In this document: positions 34,256-42,452 of the stretch, one piece after another | Layout of the letters: every line of letters begins with the position of its first letter | How positions within the stretch are numbered: position 1 is the first letter of the stretch | Assembly: GCA_024742735.1 (NCBI GenBank) | Contig: JANSXV010000004.1 | Coordinates: forward strand, 368,093 to 432,092 | Origin: Alphaproteobacteria bacterium | GTDB taxonomy: Bacteria > Pseudomonadota > Alphaproteobacteria > Caulobacterales > Maricaulaceae | DNA length: 64,000 nucleotides | Direction: 5' to 3' | Translations under genes and position numbers: made by a program | Notes under the pieces: generated by a model | Database searches by the model: none | What the model was told of the DNA's origin: nothing | The model's input: the letters and a program-made list of their open reading frames with translations, nothing else

Positions 34256-35557
34256 ATGATGGTCATTCGCGCGATTCTCGGCGCCGCCCTGGGGGCCTTT
34301 CTCATCGCCGGCGCTTCGGCCCAGGACGGCATCGTGCTGTCAGGCGGTTTTGAGACCGGCGCGCCGGACTCCCGCGACTATGCCCGTCTGCTGCAGCAGG
34401 TGACCAAGCCCGGGGCCCGGCCCGGCCCGGCCTCCCAGATCCGAGGCGATGACAGCTGCCGCTGGGCCAATGACGGGGAATGCGACGAGCCGGGCGTGGG
34501 CACGGGCGCCTGCACCTCCGGCACGGACTATTCCGATTGCTGGCGCGTCATGTCAGGGGTGGAGGATGACAGCTGCCAGTGGGCGAATGACGGGGAATGC
34601 GACGAGCCGCGCTTCGGAACCGGCGCCTGCACCCAGGCGACCGACGCCACCGATTGCGGCGCGGTCTCGCACCTGCGCTTCCAGAGCGACCAGTGCGACA
34701 CAGCCTTCAACGGCGTTTGCGAGGACCCTGAGCGCGGCGGAAACGGCGCCTGTGAGGCGCGCACCGACCGCGCGGACTGCTTCACCCGGGACCGGCCGCT
34801 CACGATCAATGATCACTTCTTCGGCCGTGACGACCGGGTGCTCATGGACACCGGAACCTTCCCGTGGAGCGTGATCGGCTATGTCACCTTCGACGAAGGC
34901 GGGACCTGCACGGCGACGCTGGTGTCCGACAGCGTGATCGCGACGGCGGCGCACTGCATCTCCGAAGGCGGGCGCATCCAGGCGGATGGCGAATTCACCA
35001 CTGGCGAGGGCCTGCCCGGCGGTGCGCGCACGGCGCGGGTCGTCGATTTCCTGATGGACCCGCAGTGGAATGAGGAGGTCTTCTCATCCGGGGACGATCT
35101 GGATGGAACCGACTGGGCGCTGCTGCGTCTGGACCGGCCTCTGGGCGCCGAGCTCGGCCATGTGGGCGTGCTCGATCTCGACCGCGCCTCGCGCCGTCAG
35201 CGTCAGGCGCGGCTGTGGCAGGCGGGATACTCCTGGGACACCGGCACGAACCTGTCGGGCAACACCGATTGCTACATCCTCGACTTCTATCGCGACAACA
35301 CGATGAGCCACGATTGCGACACCACACGCGGGGATTCCGGCTCGCCTTTCATGATGCGCGACGGGGATGACTGGCTGGTGATCGCCACGGACTCCAATTT
35401 CCGCTCCAACCCCAACGGCCCGATGATCTATATCGCCGCCCGGTCGTCGCGGTGGGCGGGCCTGGTTGAGGACTTCGAAGCCGGGCTGATCGGCAATGGC
35501 GGCCTGCGGCTCGCCGGGACCGGCAAGCCCGGCGCCCTGGACCCGATCAAGAAATAG
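34256..35557 (+). CDS. Secreted trypsin-like serine protease with Cys-rich N-terminal modules
   Basis: A 433-residue protein with GAGGGG nine bases before the ATG. The signal peptide ends GASA. Residues 66-95 and 105-134 are near-identical modules of the form DDSC-WANDGECDEP-GTGAC-TD-DC, and 145-175 is a third divergent copy (DQCDTAFNGVCEDP). The C-terminal peptidase has H233 (ATAAHC), D286 (TDWALLRLDRP) and S361 (RGDSGSPFMM). It is a paralogue of the product at 32473, which has only one module plus a membrane insert. Periplasmic or secreted. The modules look like small Ca- or disulfide-stabilised domains. Confidence 0.85.
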   Translation: MMVIRAILGAALGAFLIAGASAQDGIVLSGGFETGAPDSRDYARLLQQVTKPGARPGPASQIRGDDSCRWANDGECDEPGVGTGACTSGTDYSDCWRVMSGVEDDSCQWANDGECDEPRFGTGACTQATDATDCGAVSHLRFQSDQCDTAFNGVCEDPERGGNGACEARTDRADCFTRDRPLTINDHFFGRDDRVLMDTGTFPWSVIGYVTFDEGGTCTATLVSDSVIATAAHCISEGGRIQADGEFTTGEGLPGGARTARVVDFLMDPQWNEEVFSSGDDLDGTDWALLRLDRPLGAELGHVGVLDLDRASRRQRQARLWQAGYSWDTGTNLSGNTDCYILDFYRDNTMSHDCDTTRGDSGSPFMMRDGDDWLVIATDSNFRSNPNGPMIYIAARSSRWAGLVEDFEAGLIGNGGLRLAGTGKPGALDPIKK

Positions 35558-35562
35558 CGCGT

Positions 35563-36570
35563 TCAGAACTGGCGCACGATCTCCAGATCCGTGCGCGTGT
35601 CGGCGTTCTCGAAACCGGGCTCGGGCTCGAACTCGTAAGTGTACTGGAAGCTCAGGCGCAGCGCCCAGAGCGAGCCCAGCGCGGTGTCGAGAGCAAAGCG
35701 CTGTTCTGCGCGCGAAGTTTCCGCGATCAGCGCCGACGTTTCCGAGGTGAAGTTCACCGCGTCCGTCAGCGCCATCTCGAAGTCCGAGCCCAGATCAAGC
35801 GCCGCTTCATAGCTTTCATCACCCACTTCCGGGGAAACGATGCGCACGGCGGGACCCGCCTCAAGCGTCCAGGCCAGGTTTTCGCGGGCGTAGACCCGAT
35901 AACCGGCGCCGGCGCCGACGAGGGCCGTGAAATCAAAGCCGGACAGCGCGTCGCGGCGAAACTCGGTGTTGGCGTAGAGCGTCCAGCGCTCTCCGGCCTC
36001 CCGGTCCAGCTGGGCGCTGGCGAGAATTTCGTCGCGGCCCACCGCGCCATCGACTTCCGAATAGGCGTAGGCCAGCTCGCCATCAAAGCCCCAGGTGGCC
36101 AGCGTCCGCTCCACCTTCAGCCCGACCGTGTAGTCCTGACGGTCTGAATTGCCGCCGTCCTGGCGCACGCCCAGGCGCGCCTCGCCGCTCCAAGTGTCCG
36201 GCTCGCCGGAAATGATGGCGCTGGCGACGCCCGCCGGGGCGGAGCGCCACAACGGCGCTGGGTCCGGCTGCAGTTCTGGCTGCGGTTCGCCTTGTTGCTC
36301 CAAGACCAGTTCCGCGGCTGCGGGATCAAGTCCCAGCGCCTGTCGCGCCGCCGCCCCGTGCTCGGCGGAGATCAAGGCGGCGCCCGCGGCGATCTCCTCA
36401 GCCGGGCGCGTCAGGGCGATCAGGGTGACGGCCTGCTCGAACGCCGCCGGGTCCCCGGCCTCGGCCGCCGCTTCCAGCAAGGCCTGCAGGTCGGACGGCA
36501 ACGCCTCGTCCTGGGCGGGAGCGGCGGGCGCGGCGAGCACGAGGACAAAGGCGGCGAAGATCATGCGCAT
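35563..36570 (-). CDS. Outer membrane DUF481 (YdiY-like) protein
   Basis: A 335-residue protein with a signal peptide ending APAAPA. The first 110 residues are alanine- and glutamate-rich and helical, then a barrel begins: WSGEARLGVRQDGGNSDRQDYTVGLKVERTL, WGFDGELAYAYSEV, and RRDALSGFDFTALVGAGAGYRV. It ends with LEIVRQF, an outer-membrane C-terminal aromatic. DUF481 proteins are predicted salt-induced or membrane barrels whose function is not established. It converges on the protease gene with 5 bases between stops. Confidence 0.82.
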   Translation of the reverse strand: MRMIFAAFVLVLAAPAAPAQDEALPSDLQALLEAAAEAGDPAAFEQAVTLIALTRPAEEIAAGAALISAEHGAAARQALGLDPAAAELVLEQQGEPQPELQPDPAPLWRSAPAGVASAIISGEPDTWSGEARLGVRQDGGNSDRQDYTVGLKVERTLATWGFDGELAYAYSEVDGAVGRDEILASAQLDREAGERWTLYANTEFRRDALSGFDFTALVGAGAGYRVYARENLAWTLEAGPAVRIVSPEVGDESYEAALDLGSDFEMALTDAVNFTSETSALIAETSRAEQRFALDTALGSLWALRLSFQYTYEFEPEPGFENADTRTDLEIVRQF

Positions 36571-36659
36571 CGGTCGGGGTCCTGCTGGTTCGAGCGGCTT
36601 TCACCATCGGGCCGAAGCCCTTAGCCTATATGAGCCTGTGAGTTAACCCGGAGCGCGCC

Positions 36660-37361
36660 GTGAACCAGCCCGACCGCTATGCCGACGCCGAACCCTTGAT
36701 CCCGGATTGGGCCGCGCCGGTCTATCTGGCCATGTCCGCCATCGCCGCCACGGTCTATTTCGGACTCGATCTGGTCTTCGCCGCAGCGCCGGGCATGGCG
36801 ATCTCCAAGACGCTGGGCATTGCGCTGCTCGCGGCCTATGCCGCGTTCTCGCGGGCGCCGCTCTTGTGCCTGGCTCTGGTCCTGTCCGCGTGCGGAGACT
36901 ACGCCCTCGCCATGACTCCGCCGGCGCGCGAAGCGGGCATGGCGTTTTTCGGCTCGGCGCATATCGCCTATATCGTCATGTTTGCTCTGGCGATTGTCAG
37001 GTTTGGCTGGCGCAAGGACGGCCTGATCCTCCTGATCGCGCTGGCCGCCTTCAGCGGGGCTCTCTACACTTGGCTCCAGCCCGGCCTGGGCGCGATGGCG
37101 GTTCCCGTGACCGCCTATCTCGGCGTGATCCTGGTGATGGCTGCGCTCGCCGCTCTGGTGAACGGACCCCGCCTGATCACGCTGGGCGCGATCCTCTTCG
37201 TCCTCTCTGACAGCCTGATCGCTGCAGGCTGGTTCCGGGGGCTGGAGGTCCAGTGGGGCCGCTTCGATCTGCACGGCGCCTCGATCTGGATCACCTATTA
37301 CCTGGCGCAGATCGCCATCGCGGTCGGGGTGGTGCGGATGAAACGGGCAGCGGCGGTGTGA
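36660..37361 (+). CDS. Lysoplasmalogenase (YhhN family)
   Basis: GTG start at 36660; 233 residues with about eight membrane segments. The family features are AISKTLGIALLAAYA, LSACGDYALAM with the conserved Asp, and ILFVLSDSLIAAGWF, ending HGASIWITYYLAQIAIAVGVV. The bacterial YhhN/TMEM86 family hydrolyses the vinyl-ether bond of lysoplasmalogens or has related lipid roles. Its stop TGA overlaps the GTG start of the DUF3800 gene in GTGA at 37358-37361. Confidence 0.9.
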   Translation: MNQPDRYADAEPLIPDWAAPVYLAMSAIAATVYFGLDLVFAAAPGMAISKTLGIALLAAYAAFSRAPLLCLALVLSACGDYALAMTPPAREAGMAFFGSAHIAYIVMFALAIVRFGWRKDGLILLIALAAFSGALYTWLQPGLGAMAVPVTAYLGVILVMAALAALVNGPRLITLGAILFVLSDSLIAAGWFRGLEVQWGRFDLHGASIWITYYLAQIAIAVGVVRMKRAAAV

Positions 37362-38098
37362 GCGCGGCGTTTTCAGATTACATTCTGTTCGCCGACGAAA
37401 GTGGGGCTCCGACCCTCGAGGGGCCGGACCCTCACTACCCGGTCTTCGTGCTGACTTTCGTGATGGTGCGTAAAGATGTTTACGTCAGCACCATCGTACC
37501 GCGACTGCAGACGTTGAAATTCGATCTTTTTGGCCACGATCAGATCATTTTTCACGAGCGTGAAATCCGCAAACAGACCGGTGTGTTCTCAGTCTTGAGG
37601 ACAGACCCCAAGCTCCGCACTCACTTCCTCGACGCGCTGACGAGCCTGATTGAAATCGCTGATGTCGAGGTCATCGCAGCGGTAATCAGAAAGGACCAGC
37701 TACGTGAAAAATATAGCGATCCTTGGTCCCCCTACGACATTGCTGCTCAATTCTGCCTCGAACGCGTGCATGGTCGGCTGACCGCGTTGAACCAGACCGG
37801 CCGGCGCGTTCACCTGGTCTTCGAAAGCCGGGGGCACGAAGAGGACGGGCGGCTAACCTCTGACCTTGAAGCTGTCGTCAGCAATCGCGGCGGACTTACC
37901 GCACGCAGGCTCGACTTCTCGCACTTCGAGTGGGAGTTCTGTTTCGCTGATAAGCGGAGCAACTCAGCAGGGCTCCAGTTTGCGGATTTGTTTGCGCGTC
38001 CAATCGGACTTTCAGTCCTACGGCCCGCCCAGGGCAATCGCGCCTTCAATGCGTTGAAAGGAAAGTTCACGCCCGGCGGGTTGAAGGTCATCCCATAA
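37358..38098 (+). CDS. DUF3800 domain protein
   Basis: The 246-residue protein starts at the GTG that overlaps the lysoplasmalogenase stop. It has the DUF3800 hallmarks: an early YILFADESGAP with DES, IFHEREIRKQTG, and a late SAGLQFADLFARPIGLSVLRP. The fold is thought to resemble RNase H, with the D/E residues binding metal; members occur in phage and defence islands but the function is not known. Its base composition is less GC-rich than its neighbours, with codons such as ATA, AAA and CTA, which hints at transfer. Its coupling to a lipid gene is odd. Confidence 0.8.
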   Translation: MSAAFSDYILFADESGAPTLEGPDPHYPVFVLTFVMVRKDVYVSTIVPRLQTLKFDLFGHDQIIFHEREIRKQTGVFSVLRTDPKLRTHFLDALTSLIEIADVEVIAAVIRKDQLREKYSDPWSPYDIAAQFCLERVHGRLTALNQTGRRVHLVFESRGHEEDGRLTSDLEAVVSNRGGLTARRLDFSHFEWEFCFADKRSNSAGLQFADLFARPIGLSVLRPAQGNRAFNALKGKFTPGGLKVIP

Positions 38099-38099
38099 A

Positions 38100-38136
38100 G
38101 CGACGGGGCGGCGAATTGCTTCGCGCGCCCCGTCGC
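38100..38136. terminator. Convergent hairpin between DUF3800 gene and rpoH
   Basis: GCGACGGGGCG at 38100-38110 and CGCCCCGTCGC at 38126-38136 form a perfect 11-bp stem with a 15-base loop, 1 base after the DUF3800 stop. A short T-tract (TTTAT) lies on the minus side, so it may serve both converging transcripts. Confidence 0.6.
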
Positions 38137-38209
38137 CGACCGAGAAAAGCCCAGTCCATTTATGATCTGAGCATATCAGAAAAGCGCGCTGTCTGGAACG
38201 AAAATCGGA

Positions 38210-39100
38210 TTAAGCCGGCGCCAGGCCCTTCTCCTGCGCCAGGCGCAGCATCTCGGTCTGGAGCTTTTCGAACGCCCGCACCTCGATCTGGCGGATGCGT
38301 TCGCGGCTGACATTGTAGACCTGCGCGAGGTCTTCCAGCGTCTTGGGCTCCTCGGCGAGCTTGCGCTCCTCGATGATGTGGCGCTCACGCTCGTTCAGGC
38401 CCGCCATGGCTTCCTGCAGAAGAGCCATGCGGGAACTGAACTCATCGGATTCCGCCAACTCGTCTTCAGCGCTCTCCGCGTCATCATCGGCCAGCCAGTC
38501 CTGCCATTCCGCTTCGCCGTCAGCGCGCATGGGCGCGTTCAGCGAGGCGTCAGGCCCTGACAGGCGCCGGTTCATGGAAATGACGTCGTCATCGGTGACG
38601 CCCAGCTTGGTGGCGATCTGCTCGACCTGATCAGGATGCAGGTCGCCGTCCTCCAGCGCTTTCATCTGGCTTTTCATGCGGCGCAGATTGAAGAACAGCT
38701 TCTTCTGGGCCGCCGTCGTACCCATCTTCACCAGCGACCAGGAGCGCAGGATGTATTCCTGGATCGAAGCGCGGATCCACCACATGGCGTAGGTGGCCAG
38801 CCGGAAGCCCTTGTCGGGATCGAATTTCTTCACCGACTGCATCAGGCCCACATTGCCTTCGCTGATGACCTCGGCGATCGGCAGGCCGTAGCCGCGATAC
38901 CCCATGGCGATCTTGGCCACCAGGCGCAGGTGGGAGGTGACCAGCTTGTGCGCGGCCTCGGCGTCCTCATGCTCCTGCCAGCGCTTGGCGAGCATGAACT
39001 CCTCGTCCTTCTCCAGCATGGGGAACTTGCGGATCTCGGCCAGATAGCGCGAGAGCCCGCCTTCCGGCGTGACCGGCAGCACTGAATTGGTGTTGGCCAT
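38210..39100 (-). CDS. rpoH: RNA polymerase sigma factor RpoH (sigma-32)
   Basis: Start at the ATG complement 39098-39100 (MANTNSVLPVTPEGGL) with GGGGAGA upstream; 296 residues. Region 1.2 is LSRYLAEIRKFPMLEKDEEFMLAKRWQEHEDAEAAHKLVTSHLRLVAKIAMGYRGYGLP. Region 2 has EGNVGLMQSVKKFDPDKGFRLATYAMWWIRASIQEYILRSWSLVKMGTTAAQKKLFFNLRR, which includes the RpoH box. Region 4 is LNERERHIIEERKLAEEPKTLEDLAQVYNVSRERIRQIEVRAFEKLQ. It directs transcription of heat-shock genes. Likely single-gene unit. Confidence 0.97.
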   Translation of the reverse strand: MANTNSVLPVTPEGGLSRYLAEIRKFPMLEKDEEFMLAKRWQEHEDAEAAHKLVTSHLRLVAKIAMGYRGYGLPIAEVISEGNVGLMQSVKKFDPDKGFRLATYAMWWIRASIQEYILRSWSLVKMGTTAAQKKLFFNLRRMKSQMKALEDGDLHPDQVEQIATKLGVTDDDVISMNRRLSGPDASLNAPMRADGEAEWQDWLADDDAESAEDELAESDEFSSRMALLQEAMAGLNERERHIIEERKLAEEPKTLEDLAQVYNVSRERIRQIEVRAFEKLQTEMLRLAQEKGLAPA

Positions 39101-39329
39101 GGTGCGTCTCCCCAAGTTCCAGAGCAGCGGGCGGAACCGCCCGGCCCACCCATGTAGGTACTCGATTTCGCCGATGCGAGCCCTTCACAGGCGCAAGAGC
39201 GGTCATCACGTCGACTTGTCCTTACCGTGACAGGCTGATCGGGCATGAATGTGACAGGTGCTGCAAGCGCACTCGCCGTCCATCCGACATATTGCCCGGC
39301 GCCGCCGCGCATCCTATCGGTTGGGCATC

Positions 39330-39845
39330 ATGCTTTCCATTCGCCGCGCCGAACCGACCGACACCGCCGCCCTCGCCCTGGTGGGCGCGGCGACGTTTCT
39401 TGAAAGCTATTCCGGCGTGATCGACGGCGGTGCGCTGGTTCGCCATTGCGTCCAGAAGCAGACTGAACCGGTCTATGCAGCGGCTCTGGCCGACCAAAAG
39501 CAGGCTCTGTGGCTTGCTGAAGCCGGTCCCGGTGCGGCGCCGGTCGGATATCTGCACCTCGCCCCGCCCGACCTGCCCGTGCCGACGCAGTCCGGCGATC
39601 TGGAGATCAAGCGCATCTACGTGCTCGACAAACTCCAGCGCTCCGGCCTCGGCGCGAAGCTGCTCGCCGCCTGCGAGGCGGAGGCGCGAAAGCGCGGCGC
39701 CGGCCGTGTCCTGCTTGGCGTCTACAAGGGAAACGCCAAGGCGCTGGGATTTTACGAGCGGGTCGGGTTTCAAAGGTGCGGCGAGCGGACCTTCGATGTC
39801 GGCGGCACGGTCTATAACGACTGGGTGCTGGAAAAGCGGCTTTGA
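39330..39845 (+). CDS. GNAT family N-acetyltransferase
   Basis: The 171-residue protein starts at the ATG at 39330 (MLSIRRAEPTDTAALALVG). The acetyl-CoA binding core is EIKRIYVLDKLQRSGLGAKLLAACEAEARKRGAGRVLLGVYKGNAKALGFYERVGFQRCGE, with the Q/RxxGxG/A loop as RSGLGA. It is cytoplasmic. Similar proteins acetylate spermidine, amines or protein N-termini; the substrate is not determined. rpoH lies upstream in the opposite direction. Confidence 0.88.
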   Translation: MLSIRRAEPTDTAALALVGAATFLESYSGVIDGGALVRHCVQKQTEPVYAAALADQKQALWLAEAGPGAAPVGYLHLAPPDLPVPTQSGDLEIKRIYVLDKLQRSGLGAKLLAACEAEARKRGAGRVLLGVYKGNAKALGFYERVGFQRCGERTFDVGGTVYNDWVLEKRL

Positions 39846-39867
39846 GACTCGCTGCTAGCCTCCAGGC

Positions 39868-40101
39868 TCACGCCTGCGGGTCTTCCTTCGATCCCTTCAG
39901 GACGAAGCGCCGGTCGCAATAGCCGCACTCCACGAAGTCGTCCTGGCCCATGTCGTAATAGGTGCGCGGATGGCCCAGCGCTCCGCCCCCGCCGTCGCAC
40001 ATGACGCGCTTGCCGGTCACCACGATGACTTCCGGCGGCGGAAAACCGGTGTCGCCTGCGGCCTTGGCGCGGGCTTCGGTATTGGGGTCGGACTGAGACA
40101 T
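39868..40101 (-). CDS. Small zinc-finger domain protein (NDUFS6-like)
   Basis: The 77-residue product starts at the ATG complement 40099-40101 (MSQSDPNTEARAKAAG). The C-terminal half carries VTGKRVMCDGGGGALGHPRTYYDMGQDDFVECGYCDRRFVL, with C, H, C, C as zinc ligands in the order seen in the NDUFS6/zf-CHCC family. In mitochondria this protein is a subunit of complex I; the short bacterial forms are conserved in alphaproteobacteria and believed to associate with it. It is transcribed alone between the GNAT and ABC genes. Confidence 0.85.
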   Translation of the reverse strand: MSQSDPNTEARAKAAGDTGFPPPEVIVVTGKRVMCDGGGGALGHPRTYYDMGQDDFVECGYCDRRFVLKGSKEDPQA

Positions 40102-40246
40102 TGTGCGCTTCCAGACGGTGACAGCAGCAGTGGATACGCCGCAGCGTGGACGCAACGGGCCCGCGCGGCTAGGGTCCGCCCGTCTTACGGCGCACGCGAG
40201 CCGCGCGTCAATTCCTCAGATTCCGCGCCAGCCTGGAGCTTGAACC

Positions 40247-41218
40247 ATGACAGACGGGCTTCCCGAATTCGCCCTCGAAGCGTGCGGCCTGAAGAAGACC
40301 TATCCGGGGACCAAAACCGCCCCGGCCAAGCACGCGCTGAAGGGCGTGGACCTGGCCGTGCCGCGCGGATCGATCTTCGGGCTCCTGGGTCCCAACGGGG
40401 CGGGCAAGTCGACCTTCATCAATATCTTCGCCGGGCTCGTCACCAAAACCGAAGGGACCGCGAAGATCTGGGGCGTCGATATCGACAAAAAGCCGCGCGA
40501 AGCCCGCGCCGGCATCGGCGTCGTGCCCCAGGAACTGAACATGGACGTGTTCTTCACGCCGGCTGAAACTCTGGAGCTCATGGCCGGCTTCTACGGCGTT
40601 CCCAAAGCCGAACGGCGCACCGATGAAATCCTTGAGGCCATGGGCCTGTCGGACAAGCGCAACGCCTATGTGCGCCAGCTGTCCGGCGGCATGAAGCGCC
40701 GCCTGCTGGTGGCCAAGGCGCTGGTCCATAATCCACCCGTGCTGGTGCTCGACGAGCCGACCGCCGGGGTCGATATCGAGCTGCGCCGGCAGCTCTGGGA
40801 GTATGTGGTCGAGCTCAACAAGCAAGGGGTCACCATCGTCCTGACCACCCACTATCTGGAGGAGGCCCAGGAGCTGTGCGACCAGATCGCCATCGTCAAT
40901 CATGGCGAAGTGGTCGCCTGCGAGAGCAAGGACACGCTCCTCAAGCGTCTCGACAAGAAGACGCTGGTCATCGAGCCGGCCGAGCCGCTTGAAGCGGTTC
41001 CCGCCGGGTTCGAAGGCCGGGACGCCGTGATTCGCGAGGACGGGGCGCTGGCGGTCACCTATCGCTACGGCGAAGCCTCCGTGGCCGGCCTGATCGAGAC
41101 CTTCCACGCGTCCGGCGCGCGGATCGGCGACCTGCGCACTGAAGAAGCCGACCTGGAGGATGTGTTCCTCGCCCTGACCTATCAGGCCGACGCCCGGGAC
41201 GCGCAGGAGACGGGCTGA
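40247..41218 (+). CDS. ABC transporter ATP-binding protein (YadG-like)
   Basis: A 323-residue ATPase: Walker A LLGPNGAGKSTFINIF, Q-loop GVVPQELNMDVFFTPAETL, signature LSGGMKRRLLVAKAL, Walker B VLVLDEPTAGVDIELR, and H-loop LTTHYLEEAQ. After the core a domain of about 90 residues (SKDTLLKRLDKKTLVIEPAEPL to DVFLALTY) follows the DrrA/YadG pattern of multidrug-type exporters. No permease lies next to it in the window, so its membrane partner is elsewhere; this is unusual because these ATPases are usually followed by an ABC-2 permease. Confidence 0.85.
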   Translation: MTDGLPEFALEACGLKKTYPGTKTAPAKHALKGVDLAVPRGSIFGLLGPNGAGKSTFINIFAGLVTKTEGTAKIWGVDIDKKPREARAGIGVVPQELNMDVFFTPAETLELMAGFYGVPKAERRTDEILEAMGLSDKRNAYVRQLSGGMKRRLLVAKALVHNPPVLVLDEPTAGVDIELRRQLWEYVVELNKQGVTIVLTTHYLEEAQELCDQIAIVNHGEVVACESKDTLLKRLDKKTLVIEPAEPLEAVPAGFEGRDAVIREDGALAVTYRYGEASVAGLIETFHASGARIGDLRTEEADLEDVFLALTYQADARDAQETG

Positions 41219-41249
41219 GCGCGGACGGCAGGCGTGGTAGGATAACGCC

Positions 41250-41543
41250 ATGAGCCGTTTTTTCGCCCGCGTCTTCGCCCTGATCCTCGCTGCGGCCGCT
41301 TTCGCCGCCGCCGCCGCGATCCTTGTGCAGCTTCGCCCGGAAGGCGCAGGCGGCTGGGGGCTGATCGCCGCCCTGGGCGTCGGGACGGTGCTCCTGCCGG
41401 TCATCGTCTACCGTGTGATTCTCTCGCCTTTCCGGCATTCAGGCCCGCCCAACGAGGGCGAAGGGGCGGGTCTCGCCATGGGCGCAGGGATCGATTCAGC
41501 CCGCCGCCGTGACGGCGATGATCCCGACCTGTTCGGGGATTGA
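41250..41543 (+). CDS. Small two-helix membrane protein
   Basis: The 97-residue product starts at the ATG at 41250 and follows the ABC gene by 31 bases. Hydrophobic segments lie at about 8-28 (FALILAAAAFAAAAAILV) and 36-58 (WGLIAALGVGTVLLPVIVY), with a hydrophilic tail rich in Gly and Asp (GPPNEGEGAGLAMGAG ... DDPDLFGD). No family recognised. It may share a transcript with the ATPase. A hairpin that could terminate transcription begins inside the last codons. Confidence 0.5.
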   Translation: MSRFFARVFALILAAAAFAAAAAILVQLRPEGAGGWGLIAALGVGTVLLPVIVYRVILSPFRHSGPPNEGEGAGLAMGAGIDSARRRDGDDPDLFGD

Positions 41544-41569
41544 GCTCAGCGCACGCCGTCCCGAACAGG
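41528..41569 (+). terminator. Hairpin at end of small membrane gene
   Basis: CCTGTTCGGG at 41528-41537 and CCCGAACAGG at 41560-41569 form a perfect 10-bp stem spanning the stop codon. No T-run follows; termination is only suggested. Confidence 0.45.
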
Positions 41570-41590
41570 GGGCATAATCCTGACGATCTG

Positions 41591-41605
41591 TTGTATATGT
41601 ACAAT
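41591..41605 (+). promoter_or_regulatory. Palindromic operator overlapping a -10 box, XRE operon
   Basis: TTGTA-TATG-TACAA at 41591-41604 is a 5-4-5 palindrome. The -10-like TACAAT at 41600-41605 overlaps its right half. It lies in a strikingly AT-rich patch about 70 bases before the membrane-protein gene that starts the XRE operon, so it is a good candidate site for autorepression by the HTH protein. Confidence 0.5.
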
Positions 41606-41673
41606 ATTTTAGTTGATACCTTTCCGTGTGAGCGCTAGACCACCTCCTGCAGTTCATCGCAGACAGGTGTTTC

Positions 41674-42210
41674 ATGGCGTCCATTCCCGGATCAAAGCCG
41701 ACCGCGCCGCCGAGTGCAGGGAGCCTTCTCGCCGGCAAGGTCTTCACGGTTGTCGTGTTCGTGCTGACCTTCATCGGCATGGTCGCGGCCGTGTTCGTCG
41801 ACACGCCGGCCGGCCGGGACGCCGCGGCTCTGGCCTTCGTCGCGGCTTCGGCCATCTATATCGTCGCCGCACTGATCATGTATCTGCGGGGCGACTATAT
41901 CCTGCGCATGTTCGGCTGCGCCTGGCCGCTGATCCTGGCGAAAGCCGATGAACTTCAGAAGGCCCAGCGCCAGCAGGCCTTCTCCTTCACCTTCATCGTC
42001 TTCCTGTCCTTCGCGTCGATCTGGATCGGCGCCCACATCGGCGTGATGGCCGCGCAGATGGAGCGCGGCGACGTCCTGACCGGCCTTCTCCCGGCGGACC
42101 CCTGGGCGCAGGTGGCGGTCCTGGTCTTCGTGTTCTTCACGCTCGCCCTGCTGCCCCAGGCCTATCTCGCCTGGACGCTGAAGCCGCTCGACGCGGAGGA
42201 CGCGGAATGA
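41674..42210 (+). CDS. Four-helix membrane protein in XRE operon
   Basis: A 178-residue protein starting at the ATG at 41674. Membrane segments lie near 23-43 (VFTVVVFVLTFIGMVAAVF), 52-70 (ALAFVAASAIYIVAALIMYL), 105-125 (TFIVFLSFASIWIGAHIGVM) and 146-166 (VAVLVFVFFTLALLPQAYLAW). A cytoplasmic loop of basic character (KADELQKAQRQQ) precedes the third. No family recognised. The stop overlaps the start of the XRE gene by 4 bases, so translation is coupled. In firmicutes similar HTH/membrane pairs exist, but the role here is not known. Confidence 0.7.
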   Translation: MASIPGSKPTAPPSAGSLLAGKVFTVVVFVLTFIGMVAAVFVDTPAGRDAAALAFVAASAIYIVAALIMYLRGDYILRMFGCAWPLILAKADELQKAQRQQAFSFTFIVFLSFASIWIGAHIGVMAAQMERGDVLTGLLPADPWAQVAVLVFVFFTLALLPQAYLAWTLKPLDAEDAE

Positions 42211-42449
42211 GCGTGAAGATCTACAACCGCCTCAATTTGCTGCGGGCCGAGCGCGGCCTGTCGCGCAAGGCGCTCGCCGATGCCGTCGGGGTGAACTACC
42301 AGACGATCGGCTATCTCGAGCGCGGCGATTACAACCCCTCCCTCGAGCTGGCGCTGAAGCTCTCGGAGTATTTCGGCGCGCCGGTCGAGGCGATCTTCTC
42401 CCTGCAACCCTTCCCGTCCCTGTTCGGCGGGTCAGATACGAAAGGGTAG
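42207..42449 (+). CDS. Short XRE-family helix-turn-helix regulator
   Basis: The 80-residue protein is a single HTH_3 domain: MSVKIYNRLNLLRAERGLSRKALADAVGVNYQTIGYLERGDYNPSLELALKLSEYFGAPVEAIFSLQPF. Helix 2-3 is SRKALADAVGVNYQTIGYLERG. Proteins of this size and form often pair with small membrane proteins and bind palindromes near their own promoters. It is coupled to the upstream membrane gene (overlap ATGA) and precedes another membrane gene by 3 bases. Confidence 0.9.
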   Translation: MSVKIYNRLNLLRAERGLSRKALADAVGVNYQTIGYLERGDYNPSLELALKLSEYFGAPVEAIFSLQPFPSLFGGSDTKG

Positions 42450-42452
42450 GTC

